DNA of 64,000 nucleotides from Chromatiales bacterium (ex Bugula neritina AB1) (GTDB lineage: Bacteria > Pseudomonadota > Gammaproteobacteria > Granulosicoccales > Granulosicoccaceae). Within the stretch, counting starts at the first letter, position 1. The number at the start of each line of letters is the position of its first letter. The translations under genes and the position numbers were made by a program. Under the pieces are notes generated by a model that saw only the letters and a program-made list of their open reading frames with translations, was not told the DNA's origin and did no database searches. Of this stretch, positions 18,133-27,841 are shown one piece after another. The DNA is taken from NCBI GenBank assembly GCA_001730015.1, contig MDLA01000138.1, positions 46,053 through 110,052 of the forward strand. Direction: 5' to 3'.

Positions 18133-20934
18133 ATGAATAAAAACCCATGGCATTCGCCACCCGGCCATTCGCTGTTGGTATTGCTAGCGACAACCCTGAT
18201 GCTGGCAACTTTAACTGCACAAGCTGGCAATGGAAAAAGCGTCGCCTTTTTCTATGGGCCAAACCCTCCGGTTAATGCCCTTTCACAGTTTGATCGACTC
18301 ATACTTGAATCGGAAAACGTTAAGCCGGACGAACTACAAGATCTGAAACGCAACAATAGCACTGCTTTTGCCTACCTCAGTGTCGGCGAAGTAGGCCCTC
18401 ATCGCAATTGGTTCAATACGGTTCCTCAAGCCGCAATACTGGCTGATAACCCGGACTGGAACACCAAGGTGATGGATCTGACCAGCGCCAGGTGGCAACG
18501 CTTTTTATTGCAGCGTGTTACTCAATTGGTTAACGCTGGCTATGATGGTTTATTTCTTGACACCATGGACAGCTACCAGCTGGCAGTGACCACGGATGAG
18601 CAGCGCAAGGCTCAACAGGACAGTCTTGCCAATCTTCTCTATAGAATTAAAAACCAGCACCCTGATATCCGGATGATCGTCAATCGCGGTTTCGAGGTGA
18701 TGGACAAAATCAGCCCCTATATTGAGGCAGTTGCCGCTGAATCACTGTATGCCGGCTGGAACAATGCGGAACAGCAATACCTGCCCGTTCCGATTGCTGA
18801 TCGAACCTGGCTGCAGGGAAAACTTGAGCAGATACGCCTCGATCACAATCTGGATATAATTATTGTTGACTACCTGCCACCCTCACGTCGCAGCGACGCT
18901 CGCGATACCGCCGCGCAGATTGCCGGTCACGGTTTTATTCCATGGATAGCGAACCCTTCACTGGATTATGTCGGACTGGGTTCTATGGAGGTAATCCCCC
19001 GGGATGTGATTATGCTGTACGACAGCAGACAAACCGGCGACCTGGTATCCGCTGAAGTGCACATGCTGCTGGCCATGCCTCTTGAATACATGGGCTATGT
19101 ACCACAGTACCACGACATTGCCACGGCAGGGCTTCCATCGGGGGTTTTAAAAGGCAGCTATGCCGGCATAGTTGCCTGGAACAGAGGAACTATTAATGTG
19201 GCCGGGTACCCGGAGTGGTTGCATAAGCAACTCATTGATCAAATGCCACTGGCGATGATCGGCTCACTGGGTTCTGAGTTAAGTGCCACTCTAACCGACC
19301 TACTCGGCCTGCAGACGGTAGCCGGCATCGATCAATTGACATTAACGCCGTTATCATCAGATGAGCTGATATCCTTTGAAGCTCCCGTACCACCACGTAT
19401 TGATCAGATTTCTATGGGCCTGCGGAGCACAAGTTCGTTAAATACAACTCACCTGAGCTTTGAAGACCGCAACAACACTAGAATCGATACCGTCATTACC
19501 GGCCCCTGGGGTGGTCTTGCACTACACCCGACCGTACTGGATTCCAACATCGATTCAGTTCAGGACTGGATTATCGATCCATTTGCTTTTCTGAAAAAAT
19601 CCTTAAAGCTCACCGATGCTCCCATGCCTGATATTACCACTGAAAATGGCAAGCGACTCTGGTTTGCACATATTGACGGTGATGCCATGCCCTCCTGGGC
19701 AGAGTTGCCCGGGCGCCGTTTAGGATCGCAAGTGATTCTGGATGAAGTCATTGTCCCATACGATCTGCCGCACACCGTCTCTGTGGTCGAAGCCGAAATA
19801 AACTCTCTGGATCAGTTCCAGGATCGACGTGAATTAATGGTGCAAACCGCTCGAGAATTGTTCGCTCTCGATAATGTAGAAATAGCTTCACATTCCTATA
19901 GCCACCCATTCGACTGGGCACCCCTTAAAGAAGGATCCAAAAGCGGCGCTTACAACCTGCCGGTTCCGGGTTATCGCTTTCGATTACAGCGGGAAATCGA
20001 GGGCTCTGTCGAATACATTGATAAAACACTTGCTCCGCCGGGGAAAAAGACTGAGGTTATGCTCTGGACCGGAACCGCAATAGCGCCGCAACAGGCACTC
20101 GGAATGGTCGAGCAACTCGGGCTCGTCAATATGAATGGTGGGAACACTGTGATATCAAAGGCCAGACCCACTGTTACCACAATTTCTCCCAGTGCTCTAC
20201 CTAATGGAAATTATCTGCAGATATACGCGCCTATCATGAATGAAAATATCTTCACCAACGAATGGACAGGGCCGTTCGATGGATTCAGGCGCGTAATTGA
20301 AACACTGGAATTGACGGATAAACCCCGCCGGATAAAGCCGGCTAATGTCTACTACCATTTCTATATCGGCACAAAAATGTCGTCACTGCGATCCTTACAG
20401 GAAGTTTATAACTGGTCTGTTAAACAGGAGATATTTCCGGTATTTGCCAGTGATTACCTCGTCAAAGTCCCACACTTTCGCAGCGCCGGAGTCGCGCGGT
20501 ACCTTGACGGTCGCTGGAAAATCAGTGGTCTTGGGCCAATCAGATCACTGAGAACGCTGAAGAATAATGCCTGGCCGGACCTCACTTCAAGTAGTGCGGT
20601 GACCGGTGCACGTGCGCTACACGATGGCGTTTACATACACACGGATGGAACCGATACATTCAGCTTTAGAACACAGTCAACACAACCAGCACAACCTCAC
20701 CTGGTTGCAGCTAACGGCAGAATTGACCACTGGCGGAAAAATCGCAACGGTCAAATCAGCTTTCGGCTGTCCGGTCAGGTACCTGTTGTCCTCACCTTGA
20801 GTGGAGACAGACGGTTTTGCCAGATGCAGAGCAACGACGTGATAGTTCCCGGCCGGATAAATCCAGACGGCAACACTACCTACGAATTCTCAAAGAAGGA
20901 TACCGGCGATGCGGTTATCGACTGTCAAACGTGA
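18133..20934 (+). CDS. pelA: Periplasmic Pel hydrolase/deacetylase PelA
   Basis: Bifunctional periplasmic enzyme that trims and de-N-acetylates Pel, making it cationic. From the ATG at 18133 the product is 933 residues with a signal peptide (hydrophobic LLVLLATTLMLATLTAQA). The N-terminal GH114-like hydrolase domain (about 35-290) has YLSVGEVGPHR and Glu203 in AAESLYAGW, the equivalent of the Pseudomonas catalytic Glu. The carbohydrate-esterase domain has FAHIDGDAM (His513, Asp515, Asp517) and HSYSHPF (His587, His591) as metal ligands. The frame extends back to 18055 inside pelG, but that start lacks a signal peptide. It is in sixth place in the operon rather than first as in Pseudomonas. Its end overlaps pelB by 26 bp. 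Confidence 0.95.
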   Translation: MNKNPWHSPPGHSLLVLLATTLMLATLTAQAGNGKSVAFFYGPNPPVNALSQFDRLILESENVKPDELQDLKRNNSTAFAYLSVGEVGPHRNWFNTVPQAAILADNPDWNTKVMDLTSARWQRFLLQRVTQLVNAGYDGLFLDTMDSYQLAVTTDEQRKAQQDSLANLLYRIKNQHPDIRMIVNRGFEVMDKISPYIEAVAAESLYAGWNNAEQQYLPVPIADRTWLQGKLEQIRLDHNLDIIIVDYLPPSRRSDARDTAAQIAGHGFIPWIANPSLDYVGLGSMEVIPRDVIMLYDSRQTGDLVSAEVHMLLAMPLEYMGYVPQYHDIATAGLPSGVLKGSYAGIVAWNRGTINVAGYPEWLHKQLIDQMPLAMIGSLGSELSATLTDLLGLQTVAGIDQLTLTPLSSDELISFEAPVPPRIDQISMGLRSTSSLNTTHLSFEDRNNTRIDTVITGPWGGLALHPTVLDSNIDSVQDWIIDPFAFLKKSLKLTDAPMPDITTENGKRLWFAHIDGDAMPSWAELPGRRLGSQVILDEVIVPYDLPHTVSVVEAEINSLDQFQDRRELMVQTARELFALDNVEIASHSYSHPFDWAPLKEGSKSGAYNLPVPGYRFRLQREIEGSVEYIDKTLAPPGKKTEVMLWTGTAIAPQQALGMVEQLGLVNMNGGNTVISKARPTVTTISPSALPNGNYLQIYAPIMNENIFTNEWTGPFDGFRRVIETLELTDKPRRIKPANVYYHFYIGTKMSSLRSLQEVYNWSVKQEIFPVFASDYLVKVPHFRSAGVARYLDGRWKISGLGPIRSLRTLKNNAWPDLTSSSAVTGARALHDGVYIHTDGTDTFSFRTQSTQPAQPHLVAANGRIDHWRKNRNGQISFRLSGQVPVVLTLSGDRRFCQMQSNDVIVPGRINPDGNTTYEFSKKDTGDAVIDCQT

Positions 20935-23900
20935 AAGCCTGATACCACCGGTCTATCTGGTCAGCATCGCCCTTCTCCTGGCGGTATCATTCATTGCTCT
21001 GTTGCCATCCAGGGATGCATTCACTTACACAGCAGCCACTACATCACCCGGCAACACACCGGATATAGATAATCTTGACCTTGCCTATATCAAAGCGCGA
21101 GATGCGGCAGGGGATCTGTCCAGCGACGAAATGCGCCGTGTCATTCACACCATGATTCGCGGCCAGAAATGGCAGCAGGCACGCGCACTTATAGAGCAGC
21201 GTCCGGAGATTGTGCTTAGCCGGACGGATCAATTTCTGCTGCGACTGGAAACTGCTACAGCGGGATTCTTTGACGCTGACAACGACGCCCGCAACGCGAC
21301 TTATGAAGCGGCCCTGATCCGAATGATGACGCAATTGCTGGACAGTCCGTCATTGCAGGATATCGATACACTCAAACGCGCTTCGCAAATTAGTACGGAA
21401 CTGGCCCAGCCGGAACTGGCCGCTTCCTACCACCTGCTACTAGCCAATGCCGAACCTCAAAATGCAGCTCACTGGCTTGAGCAGTGCGCACGTATTCTTT
21501 CGCACCACAATATGCATGGACAATCCGTACAATGCTACAAGGGGGCTATCGCAAGAAGCACCGATGACCAGAAGATATACCAGCTGAAGTACCACCTGGC
21601 CTCTCTATATGCCACAACGGGTGATAAACTTTCTGTCAATGCCCAGCTCGATCAGCTCGTCGTGACAGCACCAGACAACATTGAGCAACTGGAAAAACTG
21701 GCCAGTCTGGCCCTGTCTTCAGAACGACCGGACCTCGCCTATCCGCTGTTTGCCCGATTATCACTTCTTGATGAAGCGCGTGCCATTATGTGGCTTGAAA
21801 AAGCAGCCCGCTGGGCGGAAGCGTCGAATTTTCCAGGTCTGGCTGCGGAGTATGTACACAACATCGCCAACCTGAGTGACGAAACAGACAGCGCGCCACT
21901 GGCTGCACGGCGCCAGCGACTACTGCTGGCAGCCGGTCGCAATGACGACGCCTTGCAAACCGTCTATGAGCGAATTGCGCATCAACCAGACAACCCGGAG
22001 CTTCTCATCGAAGGGATTACTATCGCCAGCAACATGGGTCTCGTTGCACAGGCGATGGAGTGGAACGAGATTTTACTGAGCCTGCGCCCTGAAGACACGC
22101 TAGCCATGCAACGCCAGATCGACTATTCACTAGCCTACAGACATCTGGACGATGCATTAACCTGGGTACAACGCCTGGTTGAGGTCGAACCGGATAATCG
22201 AGCGCACCGCACCAAGCTCGCTCAACTGGAAGAGTGGAACGGCAACGTCCGGAACGCACAGAAACAACGCCAGTGGCTGGCCGATAATTTCCCGGAAATA
22301 AAAAACGAGCATGAGCTAATACGATTGGCAGAGCTTAATTGGGATTCAGGTGCAGCAGCCGCCGCACTACAACGGCTTGCCCGCCACGACCCGTTAAGCA
22401 CCGAGAATATTCAAAAGTTGATCAGACTCTATGAGCAGGACGGGCGTCCTGATAACGCAGCGCTCGCACTTCAGGAGATGATGGGCAACACCGAGCAACA
22501 GGCAATACTGCTGCGGGAACTCGCAGCCCTGCACAAACGCCATCACAAGTACAAGGAATCACTGGCCGCCTGGGAAAAATTCGCGGAGCGATTCGGATCA
22601 TCTGACGAGGAATCAATTAACCGTATGGAACTGCACTGGCGGCTACAACAACCGCTCGACGCATTAACCGCAGCACGGGAGATCAATAAACAGTACCTGA
22701 GTAATGCAACCGAATACCAGTTGAAATTGCTTACCGAGCTCGGCTGGCGCTATCGGGAACCCGAAATTTCACTGGCAGCGGCCCCCTATATAGATCAGCT
22801 TGATCTGGCTGATGAAGAGCGGCTCACACTTGGCCGCCGTACCATTCAGTCACTTGCAGACCAGCACCGGTTCAACGATGCTATTGAACGTTCAGAAGAG
22901 TTGTGGCGCTCGACAGGACAACTCGAGTTTCTGCTTACTGCAATGGAAATGGCACTGCAGGAAAATGTCTATCCGCACCTGGAGCGCTACCTCGATGCCA
23001 ATGAAGATCTGCTGGGGCTGCGGGAGATTCCGGCCTATTGGCTGACGATCGCTGATTACCATAATCGCAATGCAGATTATCCGGCCGCACTGGAAACTTA
23101 CCAAAATACACTCAGGATGCAACCCGACAGCATCAATGCAGTAGCCGGGCTGATATGGACTCTAATTGGCAGCGATAACGGCAATATCCAGCTACTGGCA
23201 GCACTGGAAAAGCACGAAGCTACCGCCACCGGAGCCCCTGAATTATGGGCTCCATTCGCCGTCGGATATACCACCGCCGGCCAGCCTGATATGAGCTTGC
23301 GCTGGTTCAGCAAACTGATGATCAGAAACGATCACGATTATAATATTCTGCTGAGTTTCGCGGATGCTCTGGAACAAACCGGCGATCCGGTTCACGCCTT
23401 TAAGGTTCGCAACTACGCGCTTGCCAAACTGCGACCACTGATCGCCGACACTACCGATCCCAGCGCTGATGATCTCACTCGCAACTACGTTGATCTGCTT
23501 CGTACCTACGGCAGCGCAAGTGAAAACGAAGCCTGGACCCAGAGTCTGCTGGATGAGCTTCCCGAAAGCTCGGCACAGGAATCATCATGGCGACGTGAGA
23601 TGGCTGCCTCCTGGTACCTGGCAACCCAGCGCAGTGACTACGCCAGGCTACTAATGACCAAAGCGCATGAAAGACGCATCCAGTCACCGGCCTGGCAGCA
23701 GCTGGCACTGGCTCTCGCTGATAACAATATAGAGTCGATTTCAGAAATACTCGCCACGGGTCAAAGACTGTCGACTGGCGATCGTATTCTTGCCTTGCGG
23801 ACCATCGGCGATGATCGCAAAGCGTTTGATCTGGCTACGTCTGCCCTGGCCGCCGGTGGCAGCGTCGCCGATCATTCAATTGCACAGAAGCATATCATTT

Positions 23901-24850
23901 CGCTTCGCAGCAATCGTCCTGGCTACTACACAGGAAAAATGGCGCGGCGGGAAATCGGGGAGCTGGACATCACACAGTCAGGTTTATCACTGCGCAACAC
24001 ACTGTCATCCAGGGATCTGGGTTTCGAACTGGACTATAGTCACAATAAACTTACGTCAAACCTGTATCGGGTAGATGAATCAGACGAAGACGATATCGCC
24101 GTATCCGCCTTTTTCGGCGACCGGTTAACTGGAGGCAGCATTACCACCGGTGTAAACAGCCAGAGTGAAAGTGACCTCAACTATGCTACCGGCCGTCTTC
24201 ATCTTAGTGACCTGGATGGAGATCATCTCCTTTCTACAGAAATAGGAATCAATGAAATTGCCGGAGGCTCAGCTGAATTTCGCCTGGGTGCTAAGCAAGA
24301 CCGGGCAGAAGTCAGCTATGAATCCAGTATTGGCCGAAGTGAGTATATAAAGTTGATCGGCAAATACAATGAAATCAGCACACGGGATAACGACACACCG
24401 GTTTCCCGTGGTCTGGGCGCCAGTCTGGAATTGGGAACAAGAGGCTCATTCGGCAGCAATAGCTGGACAATGGGAATCATTGCCACCGGCGAGAAAAACG
24501 ATTTACAAGATGAACTGCCAGCCAGTCTTCGCGATCTTTCCAGCCGCTCGACCTTCAATAATATTCTAGCGACCGAAAAACAGGAGCTATCCGTTAGCGC
24601 GTCGTTATCCAGAGGCGGCATCAATTCAGACTACCCGCAAACAGCATCACCCCGATACCATTTATCAGCCCGGGTGGGACACAACTGGGAATCTGAAACA
24701 ACTGCGTTTCAAGTGCAGGCAGGAGCCGGGTTCAGGGTAATGGGCAATGATGAGTTAAGCCTTGAATTAAGCCACGACCGCAGTGTAAAGACACTCTCTA
24801 ATGATTTACCGAACTCCAGTATTGGCTTCCAGTATCGGAATCACTTCTAG
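20909..24850 (+). CDS. pelB: Pel outer-membrane export porin with TPR scaffold PelB
   Basis: PelB forms the outer-membrane channel for Pel and holds PelA through its periplasmic TPR scaffold. The 1313-residue product has one N-terminal membrane segment (about residues 15-33) and then helical TPR repeats to about residue 990. The C-terminal ~300 residues alternate polar and hydrophobic residues like beta strands and end with SIGFQYRNHF, a terminal aromatic residue typical of outer-membrane barrels. It is longer than the Pseudomonas protein (about 1193). No obvious intrinsic terminator follows; the convergent gene ends 41 bp downstream. Low sequence conservation is normal for PelB, so position and architecture carry much of the call. 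Confidence 0.92.
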   Translation: MRLSTVKRESLIPPVYLVSIALLLAVSFIALLPSRDAFTYTAATTSPGNTPDIDNLDLAYIKARDAAGDLSSDEMRRVIHTMIRGQKWQQARALIEQRPEIVLSRTDQFLLRLETATAGFFDADNDARNATYEAALIRMMTQLLDSPSLQDIDTLKRASQISTELAQPELAASYHLLLANAEPQNAAHWLEQCARILSHHNMHGQSVQCYKGAIARSTDDQKIYQLKYHLASLYATTGDKLSVNAQLDQLVVTAPDNIEQLEKLASLALSSERPDLAYPLFARLSLLDEARAIMWLEKAARWAEASNFPGLAAEYVHNIANLSDETDSAPLAARRQRLLLAAGRNDDALQTVYERIAHQPDNPELLIEGITIASNMGLVAQAMEWNEILLSLRPEDTLAMQRQIDYSLAYRHLDDALTWVQRLVEVEPDNRAHRTKLAQLEEWNGNVRNAQKQRQWLADNFPEIKNEHELIRLAELNWDSGAAAAALQRLARHDPLSTENIQKLIRLYEQDGRPDNAALALQEMMGNTEQQAILLRELAALHKRHHKYKESLAAWEKFAERFGSSDEESINRMELHWRLQQPLDALTAAREINKQYLSNATEYQLKLLTELGWRYREPEISLAAAPYIDQLDLADEERLTLGRRTIQSLADQHRFNDAIERSEELWRSTGQLEFLLTAMEMALQENVYPHLERYLDANEDLLGLREIPAYWLTIADYHNRNADYPAALETYQNTLRMQPDSINAVAGLIWTLIGSDNGNIQLLAALEKHEATATGAPELWAPFAVGYTTAGQPDMSLRWFSKLMIRNDHDYNILLSFADALEQTGDPVHAFKVRNYALAKLRPLIADTTDPSADDLTRNYVDLLRTYGSASENEAWTQSLLDELPESSAQESSWRREMAASWYLATQRSDYARLLMTKAHERRIQSPAWQQLALALADNNIESISEILATGQRLSTGDRILALRTIGDDRKAFDLATSALAAGGSVADHSIAQKHIISLRSNRPGYYTGKMARREIGELDITQSGLSLRNTLSSRDLGFELDYSHNKLTSNLYRVDESDEDDIAVSAFFGDRLTGGSITTGVNSQSESDLNYATGRLHLSDLDGDHLLSTEIGINEIAGGSAEFRLGAKQDRAEVSYESSIGRSEYIKLIGKYNEISTRDNDTPVSRGLGASLELGTRGSFGSNSWTMGIIATGEKNDLQDELPASLRDLSSRSTFNNILATEKQELSVSASLSRGGINSDYPQTASPRYHLSARVGHNWESETTAFQVQAGAGFRVMGNDELSLELSHDRSVKTLSNDLPNSSIGFQYRNHF

Positions 24851-24891
24851 CCGGAAATTCACACCTATCTGTTTTTTAGACCATCCTCGAT

Positions 24892-25989
24892 TCAATTGCG
24901 CTGATCATCAACAGAGTCCAGAAGCGGCCAGTCAAATTCGACACCGGTACCGGGTACATCAGGTGCAATGGCCAGACAATTTTCTACCACCAGCGGCCTG
25001 CTGGTGTAGGAATCAATCGGGAAAGAATGCACTTCAAGCCACCCCGCATTCGATTGCCCGGCCAGCAAACTGACATGTAACTCCTGCATACCGTGACTGC
25101 ACACCGGAATACCATACTTACGTGATAGGTCGGCCACCTGCAGCCAGCCGGTAATTCCCCCGCAATTAGATGAATCCGGTTGAATAAAAGACAACTTTGA
25201 TCGCTCAAACGCAAATTCAAACTCGTGCAATGTATGAAGGTTTTCGCCCATGGCCAGCGGTACGCCGGTTGCCTCACGAATTCTCGCATAGCCATCGTAG
25301 TCGTCCGGTATAACCGGTTCCTCAAACCATAGAATATCGAATGGCTGAAACGCCACCGCCGCATCAATTGCTGCTGCAACACTCATGGAATAATTAGCGT
25401 CGACCATCAGGCTAATGTCGGGACCGATCAAATTGCGAATAGCCTCTACCCGTGCGACATCTTCAGCAAGCGTCGGCTGACCAATCTTTATTTTTACCGC
25501 ATTGAACCCGCGCTCAAGATAGCTCGCAACGCTGGCCTGTAGTTTTTCCAGCGGGAAATTCAGATCAATACCTCCGCAATACGCTTTGCATCGATCAGAA
25601 TGTCCACCCGCCATTTTCCATAGCGGAGCACCTGTGCGCTTACCGCGGATATCCCACAGCGCTATATCAATTGCCGAGACAGCAAAACTTGCGACACCGC
25701 CTCTCCCTACATAATGAATGTGCCACAGCATTTCTTCATAGAGAGATTCTATTTCGCTGGATTCCCGATTGATCAGCAACGGTTGCAGATCATGTTGAAT
25801 CATTGCCAGTATCGCGGCACCACCACGACCACCGGTATAGGTGTATCCCGTACCTTCAAAACCGTCATCGGTTTTAATCGTGACGGTAATCAGCTCAAAA
25901 TGCGAGTGGGCTCCGTGCTTTGCATCATGAAGCACTTCCGCCAGTGGCACCCTGTAGAGTCGACTGTTTAGTTCTTTTACTTTAGACAT
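24892..25989 (-). CDS. Mandelate racemase/enolase superfamily sugar-acid dehydratase-like enzyme
   Basis: Enolase-superfamily enzyme of 365 residues, using Mg2+ to abstract the proton alpha to a carboxylate. Visible catalytic residues are K166/K168 (VKIKIG), metal ligands D197 (VDANYS), E223 (WFEEP) and E249 (MGENLHT), and the Asp272/His299 dyad ([16 protein letters not shown]). K-x-K plus an Asp-His dyad defines the mandelate racemase subgroup. Members include mandelate racemase and several acid-sugar dehydratases; the exact substrate cannot be read from the sequence. It starts 26 bp after the ThDP enzyme stop, so the two are probably co-transcribed for catabolism of a hydroxy- or sugar acid. 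Confidence 0.85.
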   Translation of the reverse strand: MSKVKELNSRLYRVPLAEVLHDAKHGAHSHFELITVTIKTDDGFEGTGYTYTGGRGGAAILAMIQHDLQPLLINRESSEIESLYEEMLWHIHYVGRGGVASFAVSAIDIALWDIRGKRTGAPLWKMAGGHSDRCKAYCGGIDLNFPLEKLQASVASYLERGFNAVKIKIGQPTLAEDVARVEAIRNLIGPDISLMVDANYSMSVAAAIDAAVAFQPFDILWFEEPVIPDDYDGYARIREATGVPLAMGENLHTLHEFEFAFERSKLSFIQPDSSNCGGITGWLQVADLSRKYGIPVCSHGMQELHVSLLAGQSNAGWLEVHSFPIDSYTSRPLVVENCLAIAPDVPGTGVEFDWPLLDSVDDQRN

Positions 25990-26015
25990 GGAAGTACCGG
26001 AAATATAGTTGCAGC

Positions 26016-27674
26016 TCAGGCAGAGTTAATCGATGACAATGACAGCGTTGGCGTTAGCGCATCCGCTTCAATCTTGATATGTATAAGCGCCGGGCAGCCG
26101 GACTCAGCTGTCGCAGCACGCGCTGCCGCCATTGCGTCAGGAAATTCATTCGGATTGTTCACTGTAACGGCGAATGCACCATAGGATCCGGCCAGGACGG
26201 AAAAGTCCGGATTAACCAGATCAGTTGCTGAAACCCTTCCCGGATAATGCAACTCCTGGTGCATGCGAATAGTTCCATACATTCCATTGTCTAACAGTAA
26301 GACGATCACGCCTGCACCCGCCTGCACAGCAGTACCAAATTCCTGCATCGTCATTTGGAAGCAACCATCACCGGCAAAAGCCAGCACTGTTTTTTCGGGA
26401 TTAGCCAGCTTACCAGCAATAGCCGCCGGCAGCCCGTACCCCATTGATCCGCTGGTTGCCGCCAGTTGCGAACCGAAGGTGCGATAGCGCCAGTAACGAT
26501 GAATCCACCCGGTATAGTTTCCCGCGCCGTTACAGATAATGGTATCAACCGGAACGGTTTCCTGAAGATGCTGCATCACTGCACGCATTGTCTTTGCAAC
26601 CGGAAGTGTTTTATCGAGAGATGACCAATCAAGGTATTGCCGGTGGGCGTCCCCTGCCGCTGCACTCCAGGTCGGTCTGTATTCAGGGGTCTCCCGGTCA
26701 AGCATTTCGCAAAACGCAATCGGACTTGCCAGTATAGACAGGGTTGGTTTGTAGACCTTGCCTAATTCTTCAGCCTGAGGATACACGTGCACCAGTTGCT
26801 GATCCGGTTCGGGTATTTTTAATAATGTGTAATCCTGTGAAGGAATTTCAGCAAAACGTCCGCCCAGCAGCAGCAATACATCGGCCTCGCGAACACGCTG
26901 TAACAACGCCGGGTTACAACCCAACCCAATGTCACCGGCGTAGTTATCATGCAAATTATCAAACAGATTCTGCCGTCTGAATGAGCACGCCACCGGCAGC
27001 TCGAATCGCTCGGCAAAACGCGTAAACTGCAGTACGGCTTTTTCGCTCCAGCAGCTGCCACCAAGAATAGCCAGCGGTTTTTTCGCGGTAGACAGCATCT
27101 TTAGAAAACGCTGAACTTCAATGTCTCCGGGCCAGCATTGCGTTTGCTGCCAGGGCGACAGTGGTGTTTCTTCTGCCTTGTCTGTCAGCGTGTCTTCCGG
27201 CAGCACGACTACTACCGGTCCGGGTCGGCCGCTGCTGGCAACATGCCAGGCTCGCGATACCATTTCAGCAATGCGATCGGCCCGATCTATCTCGGCAACC
27301 CATTTGGCCATACCACCGAAAAACCGCTGATAGTCCAGCTCCTGAAATGCTTCACGATGGCGACTTGTAGACGCAATCTGACCGACGAACAAGATCATTG
27401 GTGATGAGTCCTGTGCGGCGATATGTAAACCTGCAGAGGCATTGGTAGCGCCTGGGCCGCGCGTGACAAAGCACACACCAGGGACGCCACGAGTTTTGCC
27501 CCACGCTTCAGCCATCATTGCAGCACCTCCTTCCTGACGACAGATTGTCGTCTCAATGCCGCTGTCAAACAGCGCATCAAGGACTGGCAGATAGCTCTCT
27601 CCAGGCACGCAGAATACGCGCTCAACACCAAACTTGTTCAGTGCATCTACTACCAGTTCACCACCGCTTTTCAC
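26016..27674 (-). CDS. Thiamine diphosphate-dependent enzyme, acetolactate synthase-like
   Basis: A 552-residue member of the ThDP enzyme family that includes the large subunit of acetolactate synthase, glyoxylate carboligase and benzoylformate decarboxylase. The N-terminal PYR domain has the catalytic Glu48 ([15 protein letters not shown]), a central Rossmann domain follows (about 190-330), and the C-terminal PP domain carries the ThDP/Mg2+ motif GDG...N ([13 protein letters not shown] then LLDNGMYG). The start is GTG with GGAGAGA upstream. No acetolactate synthase regulatory subunit is adjacent, so a catabolic role beside the enolase-superfamily enzyme is more likely than branched-chain amino-acid synthesis; this is inference. 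Confidence 0.82.
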   Translation of the reverse strand: MKSGGELVVDALNKFGVERVFCVPGESYLPVLDALFDSGIETTICRQEGGAAMMAEAWGKTRGVPGVCFVTRGPGATNASAGLHIAAQDSSPMILFVGQIASTSRHREAFQELDYQRFFGGMAKWVAEIDRADRIAEMVSRAWHVASSGRPGPVVVVLPEDTLTDKAEETPLSPWQQTQCWPGDIEVQRFLKMLSTAKKPLAILGGSCWSEKAVLQFTRFAERFELPVACSFRRQNLFDNLHDNYAGDIGLGCNPALLQRVREADVLLLLGGRFAEIPSQDYTLLKIPEPDQQLVHVYPQAEELGKVYKPTLSILASPIAFCEMLDRETPEYRPTWSAAAGDAHRQYLDWSSLDKTLPVAKTMRAVMQHLQETVPVDTIICNGAGNYTGWIHRYWRYRTFGSQLAATSGSMGYGLPAAIAGKLANPEKTVLAFAGDGCFQMTMQEFGTAVQAGAGVIVLLLDNGMYGTIRMHQELHYPGRVSATDLVNPDFSVLAGSYGAFAVTVNNPNEFPDAMAAARAATAESGCPALIHIKIEADALTPTLSLSSINSA

Positions 27675-27841
27675 GAACTCTCTCCACTTTGGCTTTTTAA
27701 TACCGCAACGCTACCGCTCATCGAACATCAGCATATAACAAAACAATCGGTTCCATCGATGCATGTGTACTGCCAGTCGGTCAGACGGCAACCGCGTCGA
27801 CCGGAGTTTCGCGCAGATTACAGAACACGCGCTCGTCACCA

